From Planctomycetia bacterium (lineage in GTDB: Bacteria > Planctomycetota > Planctomycetia > Pirellulales > UBA1268), in NCBI GenBank assembly GCA_009919445.1, contig RGBY01000007.1:1-27943 (forward strand): a stretch of DNA of 27,943 nt. The letters run 5' to 3'. The notes beneath the pieces were generated by a model. The model saw only the letters and a program-made list of their open reading frames with translations, had not been told where the DNA came from and ran no database searches. Every line of letters starts with the position of its first letter. The first letter of the stretch is position 1. The position numbers and the translations under genes were made by a program. This document shows, piece by piece, positions 16,001-22,580 of this stretch.

Positions 16001-17023
16001 CGGCACGTTGTCATCGTTGGCAGCCAGTGATTTTCCCTGAGCAGCGGCCCAGATGACCAGGTCGCGGTTAGCAGTCATCACATCGAGCATCATCAGTTCG
16101 TGCTTAAGGACATCTGCATTTGTCTGTCCATCAACAAAGCTCAGTTTTGACCGGCCGCCCCAGATGTCGTTGCCGTCCGTGGCTCGGTAGCGGTTGTGCC
16201 AGTACCAGTTTTTGTCTTTGACGGCTGTGAAAAGATCAGTGACATCGCTTGCGGCTGGTGCGGGCTTGCCGAGTAAGGCTTGGCTGATGATGTCAGCCAA
16301 GTATTGGTAGCCGGTGGCATTGAGGTGGATGCCGTTGACGGTCAGCCGTTCACTACTCGTTCCAAATCGCTGGCTAGTTGGCCCAAACAGATCAACGTAA
16401 GAGGCCTGGGTAGCGGCAGCGGCTCGTTTGGTGGCCTGACTGATTGCCAGAAGATTGCTGGTGAGCTGGCTGCCATCGGGGAGGTTGGGATCTCCCGTCT
16501 GCTCGTAGGCAATCGGGCTGAAGAGGACAAAGCGGGCCTCGACTCCGGCTTGCTTGCGGAGACTGCGATATTTTTCAACAAGTGCGACCAGTTTTTTTTC
16601 GTATTCGTGGGCCCCTTGCTGTCCGGCAAACGATTCGTTGTAGCCGTACATGACGAAGACTACATCCGGAGCGACATGCTGCAGGTAGGCCTCGCTATTG
16701 GTGAACCCTGAGCTCCGTGGCTGCTTGTCGACGGTGTCGCCCGAAACGCTCATGTTGCGAAAGCAAACGTTAAGGCCCTTCAGGTGATGCTGGAGTGCAG
16801 TCTCCACCCAGGGGTCATGCTGCATGCGATCGGCCAGCCCGTTCCCAAAGATGGCGACGGTATCGCCTGGCTTGAACGTAAACAGTTCGGCAGCAAGGAT
16901 GCGCGGACACTCCACCAAGCCAAAAAGGAAACAGCCGTTGAGAAGAGTAGCCAGTGCGATCGACAGCAGTCGTGCACGTCGCGGCAGCTGGCCGCTGTGG
17001 TCGGGTGAGCAAGGAGGGTTCAT
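13013..17023 (-). CDS. PVC-type CxxCH cytochrome / sorbosone-dehydrogenase-like propeller with SGNH domain
   Basis: A 1336-residue exported protein. Order: a signal peptide (Arg-rich N-region, hydrophobic stretch LLSIALATLLNGCFLFGLV, then AAE near residue 46); an SGNH-hydrolase-like domain (about 54-250); a linker; a PVC N-terminal membrane-bound-dehydrogenase/sorbosone-dehydrogenase-like propeller (about 380-660 and 806-880) with DTHHAANNLIFGP and DPNRDHTHGRI; an F5/8C-like insert (about 666-804); a helical segment; and two haem c sites, CSTCH (1035-1039, DNA 13907-13921) and CATCH (1211-1215, DNA 13379-13393). Family members probably oxidise sugars in the periplasm and pass electrons through the haems; this is inferred. 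The SGNH block reads GNGLADR and NGIHLN, without canonical Ser and Asp. ATG 17023 gives the best signal peptide; its ribosome binding site is poor. Confidence 0.88.
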   Translation of the reverse strand: MNPPCSPDHSGQLPRRARLLSIALATLLNGCFLFGLVECPRILAAELFTFKPGDTVAIFGNGLADRMQHDPWVETALQHHLKGLNVCFRNMSVSGDTVDKQPRSSGFTNSEAYLQHVAPDVVFVMYGYNESFAGQQGAHEYEKKLVALVEKYRSLRKQAGVEARFVLFSPIAYEQTGDPNLPDGSQLTSNLLAISQATKRAAAATQASYVDLFGPTSQRFGTSSERLTVNGIHLNATGYQYLADIISQALLGKPAPAASDVTDLFTAVKDKNWYWHNRYRATDGNDIWGGRSKLSFVDGQTNADVLKHELMMLDVMTANRDLVIWAAAQGKSLAANDDNVPPPVKVISNVGGGSASSSAVKEGSVKYLSPEESVAQTNVPEGYHLNVFASEEMFEDFANPVQLQVDGKGRLWAACWNTYPKWEPLKEMNDALVILEDDDRDGVADRRKIFAHVHNPLGFEFWGGGVVVTSGPDLLFLKDTDGDDVADVRTVLLQGLGTSDTHHAANNLIFGPDGGIYWQSGIFLVNNHETPWRRNLDIGQSGMYRLNPRTFAITPHAANGPNPHGTSFDSWGYCYATDGTSGRAYQVRPEAAGFKMHKLLEKEFRPVPACEILSSEHFPEDMQDDFLICNTIGFLGVKQYDLDRGDTVKPETADKPSAEEAVVSKGGRLITIDHPALKNTAITGFKLSVAGNQQMNISEIEVIASPDPSSKSQNIAGTATLSLSSEYSNGMFPAKLLVDGNKDTFAHTDKQNNPWMQGIFPKPVQIAEFRVWNRQGFEDRFHPGKIEFFNGSERVAAFTVSIKGADSSQRRLGEVWGTPGQELLNSDDRNFRPTDAIVGEDGALYVSDWQNVIIGHMQHNIRDPNRDHTHGRILRLTRKGQPLQQPVAIAGEPIERLLENLKHPVNGVRHRTRVELSGRESAAVITATQKWMADFDANDEIEAHHLLEALWLHQQHNVRNEPLLESLLASTVGHARIAAETVAHFWNKVDGTSATGFAASAETEFVKFEPPKHLQGNDRQAYERGAKVFQREAHCSTCHLPHGKGNGIIYPSLVNSPWVSGSEDRLIKLTLHGMWGPLTLHGKTYDPARGVPPMTAFRNLLTDDELADVLTFVRNTWGNKAAPISAATVKRVRAETRNQTTFWKPDELMAAHPLEPDLVAAANGSAETLFSNDALEKELLATPLAELARVALAKGSARRGKTVFLKSAAACATCHLPAAGSVRLAPNLETLKTSLTPEQLVESVLYPSKRIDKDYAQVTVITADGKQQTGIRISETAEQIVLRNLAQAEPLTIRKDDIDEIFESPVSLMPEHLVRQLKSRREFNDLIRYVLEVRKQ

Positions 17024-17455
17024 CGCGTCTGGGGCAGCAAGGGATGTTGGAAGGTGAAGCAGCAAAGGGCTGGTCTTAGCAATACCTCATGGATAAGCGG
17101 CGACCACCTTCTAATGGTAGCCTGCGTCATGTTCTTACTACAGGCAAGCAAAAACGGCTTTTCTGTCGGGCCTGCGGTTAAAAAACAGTGTTCAGGGAGG
17201 AGGGCTACCAGCCGAGCAGGCCTCACCTGGCTTTCGGGCGGTATGTTGTCCAAGACCCTTCTTGCAGCGAAAAGGTAGCCTGCTCTTCCAAGGCCGCTTG
17301 GCCCTGCTGCGGTGATAGCCGGAAGGATTTGGTGGCCGCTGCGGGGCGTAAGTAGCTGATTGGTTGCGGGAAGTCAGTAGCAGTGGCTGTCGGTTTGACG
17401 AGCCAGCTTTTTTCCGACAGGAGAGAACGAAGTGTGCAGAAAACCGATGGTGACT
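17024..17455. other. 432-bp gene-free stretch upstream of the PVC gene
   Basis: No supported frame lies here. It must carry the 3' end of the sulfatase transcript (hairpin 17387-17420) and probably a promoter for the PVC gene. A small dyad CCAAG-GCCG-CTTGG occurs at 17288-17301, and the 10-mer GGTAGCCTGC occurs at 17116 and 17274. No convincing -35/-10 pair was found. Confidence 0.45.
17387..17420 (-). terminator. Inverted repeat after the sulfatase
   Basis: CTGTCGG (17387-17393) and CCGACAG (17414-17420) form a perfect 7-bp stem with a 20-nt loop containing six consecutive Ts on the plus strand. It lies 36 bp past the sulfatase stop. The long loop makes it a weak terminator candidate. Confidence 0.35.
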
Positions 17456-18961
17456 TTATTCTTTCAACGGTCCGGCTAGCGGTGGTGTCTCATAGAAGCG
17501 GCCATCATCAATCAGCCGTGGGTCATTTGTGCGGCGGAGTTCAGCAAGCAGTCGGTCTTCAAGGCTGCTGCGCAGGAGAGCCAATGCAGGATCATCCGCT
17601 AGGTTCTCCATCTCATCAGGGTCGGCATTGAGGTCGTAGAGTTCAATCTGGGGCCGCTTGCCATAAACTTTGATGAAAAGCTCTTGCCACTGCTTGGTCT
17701 TGCGGGCGGCGACGAGCCAGGCCTTTGTCGGTCCGGCATCTTCATCGGGCAAGGTGACTCGGGTATTGTTTTCTAGTTCCTGGACGCTCGGTTCCGGTCC
17801 CTCGTTCAGACGGTAGGGATCACCAAGTGGCCACCGCTCAGGCTTGAAGTTCATGATGAGCAGGTGGTCATGGGTGCGAATGGCCCGATGGGGATAGGGC
17901 GTAAAGTCGGCCCGGGCGTTTTCGACATGACGTTCACGGCCTGTGTAGATGCAGTCGCGAGCCGGATCAACCTGTCCGTTTGTGGCTGATTGCAGGATTG
18001 GCCAGAGTGATTTGCCGGTCATGGTTGCAGGTGGGGTAACACCAGCCGCCTCAAGAAAGGTCGGCGCCAGATCAATCAGGCTGACCATGTCATCAACTAC
18101 CCGGCCACCATGAACGCCGGGTCCGGTGATCGCCAGGCAGACACCGGTGCCGAATCTGTAGAGGTTGCACTTGCCGTGGGGGAAGCCAGGGGGACCATGG
18201 TCACCACTGATGACGATGAGTGTGTTGTCGGTCAGCCTGGCTCGATCAAGTTCCTCGAGGAGGGTCCCAACGGCGGCATCCCAGGCGGCGACTTCGCCGA
18301 AATAGTCAGCCAGATCTTGCCGCACTACTGGCACATCGGGGAGGAAGGTCGGAAGTTTTCCCCTGAGATCGTCGGGGTCGATGTCCCAGAGTGCCTTGCC
18401 GCTTCCCTTGATCCATTTGCGGTGGGTGTTGGTTGGGCCGAACCAATAGCAGAATGGCTTGCCGGCGGGCCGGGCGGCCAGCAGGTCGCGGAAGTTGCCA
18501 CGAACCTGGTCGAGGATCTTCTGTTTCGCCGGCTCGCGAGCAGTGCCTTCGGCGACCAGTTTTGTGACAGCCTGGGAGAATTGGTTGATTGCAGTCCCAT
18601 GCCGATGAAAGGCATCTTGCTTGGTGTACGGAGCATTTGCTGGCCGGCCGGGGCCCCAGACCTTATGCCAGAAGTGGCGGCCGGTGAGCAGGGCACTGCG
18701 GCAGGGGGTACACGAGGGAGCACTGACATGGGCGTTGCGGAAAAAGACACCGCGGTGAGCGAGGGCATCGATGTGGGGCGTCTTGACAACGTCGTGGAGG
18801 CCGCTTGGGCCATCACACTCCGCGAGCAAGGATGCACAGCGGCCCCAGTCGTCAGCAAAGAGAAAGAGAAGATTGGGCTGTTCTGCAGCGTGGGCTGAAC
18901 TGGTGATGCTGGTTGCAACCAGAAGACCGAGGCAGACGGTAAGACTGGATTGCGAGAGCAT
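17456..18961 (-). CDS. Secreted sulfatase with apparent internal deletion
   Basis: 501 residues. A signal peptide (VCLGLLVATSITSSAHAAE) is followed by the sulfatase core: metal-binding FADDWG (35-40), the formylglycine motif SCTPCRSALLTG with C84 as the modified residue, PTNTHRKW, SGDHGPPGFPHGKCNL with metal-binding Asp-His and active-site Lys, and a C-terminal ELYDLNADPDEMENLADDP typical of S1 family sulfatases. The style matches N-sulfoglucosamine sulfohydrolase-like enzymes abundant in planctomycetes. Directly after LTGRHFW (to residue 98) the sequence jumps to KVWGPGRPANAPY; relatives as I recall carry 30-40 residues between these blocks. ATG 18961 is chosen for the signal peptide; a longer frame to 19081 is rejected. 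Confidence 0.85.
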   Translation of the reverse strand: MLSQSSLTVCLGLLVATSITSSAHAAEQPNLLFLFADDWGRCASLLAECDGPSGLHDVVKTPHIDALAHRGVFFRNAHVSAPSCTPCRSALLTGRHFWHKVWGPGRPANAPYTKQDAFHRHGTAINQFSQAVTKLVAEGTAREPAKQKILDQVRGNFRDLLAARPAGKPFCYWFGPTNTHRKWIKGSGKALWDIDPDDLRGKLPTFLPDVPVVRQDLADYFGEVAAWDAAVGTLLEELDRARLTDNTLIVISGDHGPPGFPHGKCNLYRFGTGVCLAITGPGVHGGRVVDDMVSLIDLAPTFLEAAGVTPPATMTGKSLWPILQSATNGQVDPARDCIYTGRERHVENARADFTPYPHRAIRTHDHLLIMNFKPERWPLGDPYRLNEGPEPSVQELENNTRVTLPDEDAGPTKAWLVAARKTKQWQELFIKVYGKRPQIELYDLNADPDEMENLADDPALALLRSSLEDRLLAELRRTNDPRLIDDGRFYETPPLAGPLKE

Positions 18962-19183
18962 GGGCGCGCTTTCTACAGGGTTGGCAGACACCAAGCCCGG
19001 CGGTTCTGGCTGGGAGCAACCCCGGAGGTCAACAAGCAAATGAGGGGGCAAACTGCATGAGCCTACCCCCTCAGTCGCCATGACGTACAGTCGCTCAAGC
19101 TACGATTCCGCTGAACCATTTGGCTCCTGGGCCTTCTGGCTTCACCCTGTCCTCGTAACAAGGAAGCGGCGGCCGCTACCTCA

Positions 19184-19825
19184 TCAGGCAGCTGGCTTCG
19201 CAGCCGACTTGTAGAGATACGGGTTCATTGTCGGGTCGTTGTACATCTTCATCTGACGGAAGACCCGCAGCGGCCGTTGGCCGGCGAAGATTTCTTCGAG
19301 CAGTCGATTTAGCGCCGTAACGAGGTGATCCCGCTGCTGATCGAGGACAACCATTTTTGCCGCCACCTTTTCGCGGTGCTCCTGCGAAGCATCTTCTCGC
19401 TCAAGCTGCTCACGCATGTGAAAGCGACGAAGTTCGAGAATGCTGAGCCGGTCGATGGCGGCGCCGGGGGTTTCGGTCGCAGCTGGGGCATCGGCGGCAG
19501 CGGTGATACCTTGACGGCTGAGTTCCTCAATCAGCCAGTCATCAACCTTTTCGATGGCGTCGTTGCGGGCCTGGTTGTAGCCGTCGATGGCCCGCTTGAC
19601 GGCTGCAATCTTGGTGTCGGTGACATCGGGAGAACGGGCAATGTCTTCCTCATGCCAAAGGAGAAAGTTGAACCGATGGAGATCACAAATCTTTCCGGTC
19701 AGGTCTGTTTCAGCGTGGGCTGGCTCGACCTCATGCCAATGGGCAACGAGGGTTTCCAGCAGGCTGTCAGTGGCAGCGGCAATGTGTGGAAGTGTCAGCG
19801 TGGGCAGGGTGGTGGTGCTGGACAT
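19184..19825 (-). CDS. DUF4254 domain protein
   Basis: 213 residues, mostly helical and soluble. The DUF4254 hallmarks are clear: LHRFNFLLWHEEDIARS, VKRAIDGYNQARNDAIEKVDDWL, then TPGAAIDRLSILELRRFHM. The function of the family is unknown; in other bacteria members often lie near glycosyltransferase or LPS-type genes, as I recall. The ATG at 19825 has a good AGGAG 8 nt upstream; the frame extends to 19933 but overlaps the ketosynthase end and is rejected. The 80-bp gap behind the ketosynthase suggests membership of the ACP-ketosynthase operon. The last residues (KSAAKPAA) are a low-complexity tail. Confidence 0.87.
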   Translation of the reverse strand: MSSTTTLPTLTLPHIAAATDSLLETLVAHWHEVEPAHAETDLTGKICDLHRFNFLLWHEEDIARSPDVTDTKIAAVKRAIDGYNQARNDAIEKVDDWLIEELSRQGITAAADAPAATETPGAAIDRLSILELRRFHMREQLEREDASQEHREKVAAKMVVLDQQRDHLVTALNRLLEEIFAGQRPLRVFRQMKMYNDPTMNPYLYKSAAKPAA

Positions 19826-19905
19826 CAAATGTGCTCCTGAGAAAAGTGAACGAAGGGTTGAGGTGAATTGGTCTGTGTTGGTTGAAAGGATGCGACGGGC
19901 CGCCA

Positions 19906-21144
19906 TTAGGCCGCCCGTCTCAGCACGAGGCAAAGGTTAGCGCCACCAAACCCAAACGAGTTACTGGCGGCGACATCGACGCGGGCAGGCCGGGCGTGAT
20001 GGGCCACATGGTTGAGCGGGCAGGACTCATCGGGTGTATCGAGATTGATTGTTGGAGGAACAGCGCCACGGTCGATGGCGGCCAGACAGGCAACCGCCTC
20101 GAAGGCTGCCGCGGCACTGATCAAATGTCCTGACATGCTTTTGGTGGAACTGACCGGCACTCGTTCGGCAGCGTCATGCAGGGCTCGACCGATTGCTGCC
20201 GCCTCTGCGGCATCGCCAACGGGTGTGCCAGCAGCATGGGCATTGACATAATCGATCGAGTCAGGCGTGAGCCCGGCGTCAAGGATGGCTTGGGTAATCG
20301 CCCGTGAGGCCTGTGCCGGGTCGCTACAGGGGCTGACCATGTGACTGGCGTCACTGGTCATGCCAACACCAGCGACTTCCCCGTAGCACCGCTGCTTCCG
20401 ACGCTTGGCATCAGCTGCCCGTTCAAGCACGAAAAAGACACCCCCCTCGCCCATGACGAAGCCATCACGGTCACGATCAAAAGGCCGAGAGGCTGACTCA
20501 GGAGCATCGTCTCGGCGGGAGAGTGCCCTGAGGTTGTGGAAGGCGGCAAGGGCGGTGGGGCTGAGAATGTCACAGCCGCCGACCACGCAGGCATCGACCC
20601 AACCAGCCTGAAGCCAGGACCGAGCCATACCAAGTGCGTATCCGCTGGAGGCACAGGCGGCAGCAACCGTCGTTGTGGGGCCGGTCAACCTGAGTGTGGC
20701 GGCCAGACGTTGCACAAGCGTTGGCCTGGCCGCCGGAGCAAAGACATCACGGCTGCCTGCAAGGTAGTCCTGCTCCCAATGCTTGAGTTGCTCGGCACCG
20801 ATGCCAGCGACCACTCCGATGCGATCGGGGGAAAGATCGATGGTGGCTTCATGCAGCCCGGCGTCAGCACAGGCCCAGGCGGCCGGGCTTATGGCGAGTT
20901 GCTCAAGCCGGCTGAGGTTCCGAAACGAGGCGTCGTCCAAACTAGTCAAAGTCGGGGGTGGGGCAGGAATGTCGCTGACAGTCGCAGCCGGATATTCCTG
21001 GGGTCGTCCAAACGTGCCGGCGTCATACCGGCCCACGCCTGACAGCCCCGCAAGGAGCGCATCGGCAACGGTGGCAAAGGAATGCCCGAGCGGGGTGGCC
21101 ATGCCAATGCCGGTGATGACGACCGGCGCGGGGGTGCTGGTCAT
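19906..21144 (-). CDS. Beta-ketoacyl-ACP synthase II-like (FabF/KAS II fold)
   Basis: 412 residues, the normal FabF length. It has the Cys-His-His condensing triad: C164 in AAACASSGYALG, H303 in NAHAAGTPVGD and H340 in TKSMSGHLISAA with K335. The GFGGANLCLVL end also fits. It would extend an ACP-bound acyl chain with malonyl-ACP. NAHAAGT deviates slightly from the usual NAHGT(S)T. The ATG at 21144 shares one base with the upstream stop (TGATG), so it is translationally coupled to the Cys-less partner. Its neighbours (ACP, KS-like protein, DUF4254) argue for a dedicated pathway rather than housekeeping fatty acid synthesis, which normally clusters with fabD/fabG. Confidence 0.9.
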   Translation of the reverse strand: MTSTPAPVVITGIGMATPLGHSFATVADALLAGLSGVGRYDAGTFGRPQEYPAATVSDIPAPPPTLTSLDDASFRNLSRLEQLAISPAAWACADAGLHEATIDLSPDRIGVVAGIGAEQLKHWEQDYLAGSRDVFAPAARPTLVQRLAATLRLTGPTTTVAAACASSGYALGMARSWLQAGWVDACVVGGCDILSPTALAAFHNLRALSRRDDAPESASRPFDRDRDGFVMGEGGVFFVLERAADAKRRKQRCYGEVAGVGMTSDASHMVSPCSDPAQASRAITQAILDAGLTPDSIDYVNAHAAGTPVGDAAEAAAIGRALHDAAERVPVSSTKSMSGHLISAAAAFEAVACLAAIDRGAVPPTINLDTPDESCPLNHVAHHARPARVDVAASNSFGFGGANLCLVLRRAA

Positions 21145-21995
21145 CAGGCAGCCTCCCGTCTGGCGGTGAAAGCTGGGAGCCCAAAGCCGTTTTCTCCTGG
21201 GCGAAGTGTGGCCTGCAGGCCGAGGCCGCAGGCCAGCGTCGTTTCTCGTCCTTGGTTGAGGCGTTCGCAGAGTTCCCAGAGTGGCAGTTCGGCGGTCTCT
21301 GTCGGCGTGCAGGTTGGGCTGGCGCCGGGCGTGATCTGCAGGGTGGGAACGGTCGTTGGCTGGTGACGATGAGCCTCGGCTGGCTGGAGGCAAAAAGCCA
21401 GGCTACGGCAGGTAGGGTCGTTACCTGCGGTGCCGTCAGACTCGAGTTCGGGCTGCAGATCCCAACCGGTCACGACAAGCCAGAGGTGAGCAGAGGATGG
21501 CAGTGTCGGCGCCAGGGTTGCAGCGGCGAGCAGCCCTTCGGACGCTGCCTGCGGGCCGCCGGCAACGCCGATATTCGGGCCGTGCATGCCGAGTGCCACG
21601 CTTACCGCTGAGGCGAGCGAATGCAGTGAGCACTGCGGTACCACATGGGGAGTGACACCAACAGTTCCTTGTTGTTCCAGACCAACCATTGTTCGAGCTG
21701 CTGTCGGCTGACCGGCGCGGCAGCTGGCTCCAATGACGGCATCGCGAGAGAGGTCAGGTGGTTCGCCACCCGCTGCAGCCAGGAGTTGCAAAACTGCATG
21801 AAGACCGACAACAGTTTGTTCGTCTGCATGCCGGAGGAACCGTGGCGGAATCGTGGGCCCACCGGCAGGAGCAGGCTGTCGGGCCAGTGTCGTGACTTCA
21901 GATAGCCGGGCGGTGACAACCGCTGCCCCCCGAATCGTGCAGGCACCCGTGGGTGCACCAGATGCGGTTGGGTCGAGGAGCATAACCGGGACCAT
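21144..21995 (-). CDS. Ketosynthase-like protein lacking the active-site Cys (KS-beta/CLF-like)
   Basis: 283 residues, shorter than a full ketosynthase (about 410). The pattern VTPHVVPQCSLHSLASAVS, then GMHGPNIGVAG and LWLVVTGWD follows the N-terminal half of ketoacyl synthases (PNTVPNxxAxxVA, RGPN, GG-D). At the nucleophile position it reads GVAGGPQAASEG (about 143-154), so the Cys is replaced by Pro followed by Gln. Chain-length factors of type II polyketide synthases also lose this Cys. The C-terminal His residues of a normal synthase are not seen. It is coupled to the active synthase by TGATG. The start ATG at 21995 is uncertain; a longer frame to 22334 runs antisense through the ACP gene and is rejected. 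Confidence 0.75.
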   Translation of the reverse strand: MVPVMLLDPTASGAPTGACTIRGAAVVTARLSEVTTLARQPAPAGGPTIPPRFLRHADEQTVVGLHAVLQLLAAAGGEPPDLSRDAVIGASCRAGQPTAARTMVGLEQQGTVGVTPHVVPQCSLHSLASAVSVALGMHGPNIGVAGGPQAASEGLLAAATLAPTLPSSAHLWLVVTGWDLQPELESDGTAGNDPTCRSLAFCLQPAEAHRHQPTTVPTLQITPGASPTCTPTETAELPLWELCERLNQGRETTLACGLGLQATLRPGENGFGLPAFTARREAA

Positions 21996-22074
21996 AAAAC
22001 GAGAGGACGCAGTCGGCTGACACCGGTTCACCGGCCCAGCTCGACCGTGGGCAGACAGACGATCAGAGGGTGTT

Positions 22075-22344
22075 TCAGGCGGCCTTCTTGTTGGCCTCTT
22101 TCGCAGCCAGTTTTTCTTCGAGGGTATCGAGCATCTGGCCAACAGTTTTGATCTGGTCAAGCAACTCGGTCTCGATTTGGATTCCGAAGTGGCTTTCGAT
22201 GTGCAGGACGAGACCGGCCATATCGAGTGAATCGAGGCCGAGCCCTTCGGTGAGCGTGGTCGCGTCATCGAGGGTGTCATAGGTTTCGCCGGTTTCTTTC
22301 TCGAGTAGGTCGAGAACGATTGCCGACAACTCACTGCGTTCCAT
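22075..22344 (-). CDS. Acyl carrier protein
   Basis: 89 residues, acidic and helical. The 4'-phosphopantetheine site is S39 in GLGLDSLDMAGLV, the standard DSL motif. The N-terminal MERSELSAIVLDLLEKETG and the IESHFGIQIETELLDQIKTV helix fit the ACP fold. A Lys/Ala-rich tail (KLAAKEANKKAA) extends beyond the usual 77 residues. The ATG at 22344 has GAGGAG 10 nt upstream (22355-22360); an in-frame TTG at 22362 is part of that site, so is rejected. It heads the operon leading to the two ketosynthases (79 bp gap) and presumably carries their substrate. It is probably not the housekeeping AcpP. Confidence 0.92.
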   Translation of the reverse strand: MERSELSAIVLDLLEKETGETYDTLDDATTLTEGLGLDSLDMAGLVLHIESHFGIQIETELLDQIKTVGQMLDTLEEKLAAKEANKKAA

Positions 22345-22371
22345 GATGAAATGGCTCCTCAAGGGTGCGGG

Positions 22372-22408
22372 AACACGACGTGTTGCAGGTTGCCTACTGG
22401 CGGCAACC
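22372..22408 (-). promoter_or_regulatory. Palindrome and hairpin in the acp leader
   Basis: AACACG-A-CGTGTT (22372-22384) is a 13-bp dyad 28 bp upstream of the ACP start codon, shaped like a repressor operator. Next to it GGTTGCC (22388-22394) and GGCAACC (22402-22408) make a perfect 7-bp stem with a 7-nt loop. Together they could control transcription or translation of the ketosynthase operon. Confidence 0.45.
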
Positions 22409-22466
22409 GCTCACGGGGGGCAGACCCTAGCGAATGAACAGCCCGGGGCGAAGGGCAAAATAGGGG

Positions 22467-22486
22467 TGTTTCCGGCTGGGGAAACA
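22467..22486 (-). terminator. Hairpin between UXS and acp genes
   Basis: TGTTTCC (22467-22473) and GGAAACA (22480-22486) form a perfect 7-bp stem with a 6-nt loop about 95 bp past the UXS stop. On the minus strand it is followed by CCCCTATTTTG, which has a short T-run. It probably separates the UXS transcript from acp. Confidence 0.45.
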
Positions 22487-22580
22487 GAGGCCGTTTTCCG
22501 CTCTTTCAGCAGACGGAACGCCGCTGCCGGCGGCCGTGGCGTACCTGCTCGGGCTCTCTCGGTGCCGGTGGCCGCGAAGG

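Noticed and set aside
17116..17283. 10-mer GGTAGCCTGC repeated 158 bp apart upstream of the PVC gene
   Set aside because: A single pair of 10-mers in GC-rich DNA with no flanking structure is likely chance.
21145..21393. N-terminal extension of the FabF-like frame to 21393
   Set aside because: It would overlap the coupled upstream gene; the residues are low-complexity and unlike ketosynthases. The TGATG coupling fixes the start at 21144.
21996..22334. N-terminal extension of the Cys-less ketosynthase-like frame
   Set aside because: It runs through the ACP gene in another frame and is Ser/Pro/Arg-rich, a typical frame shadow.
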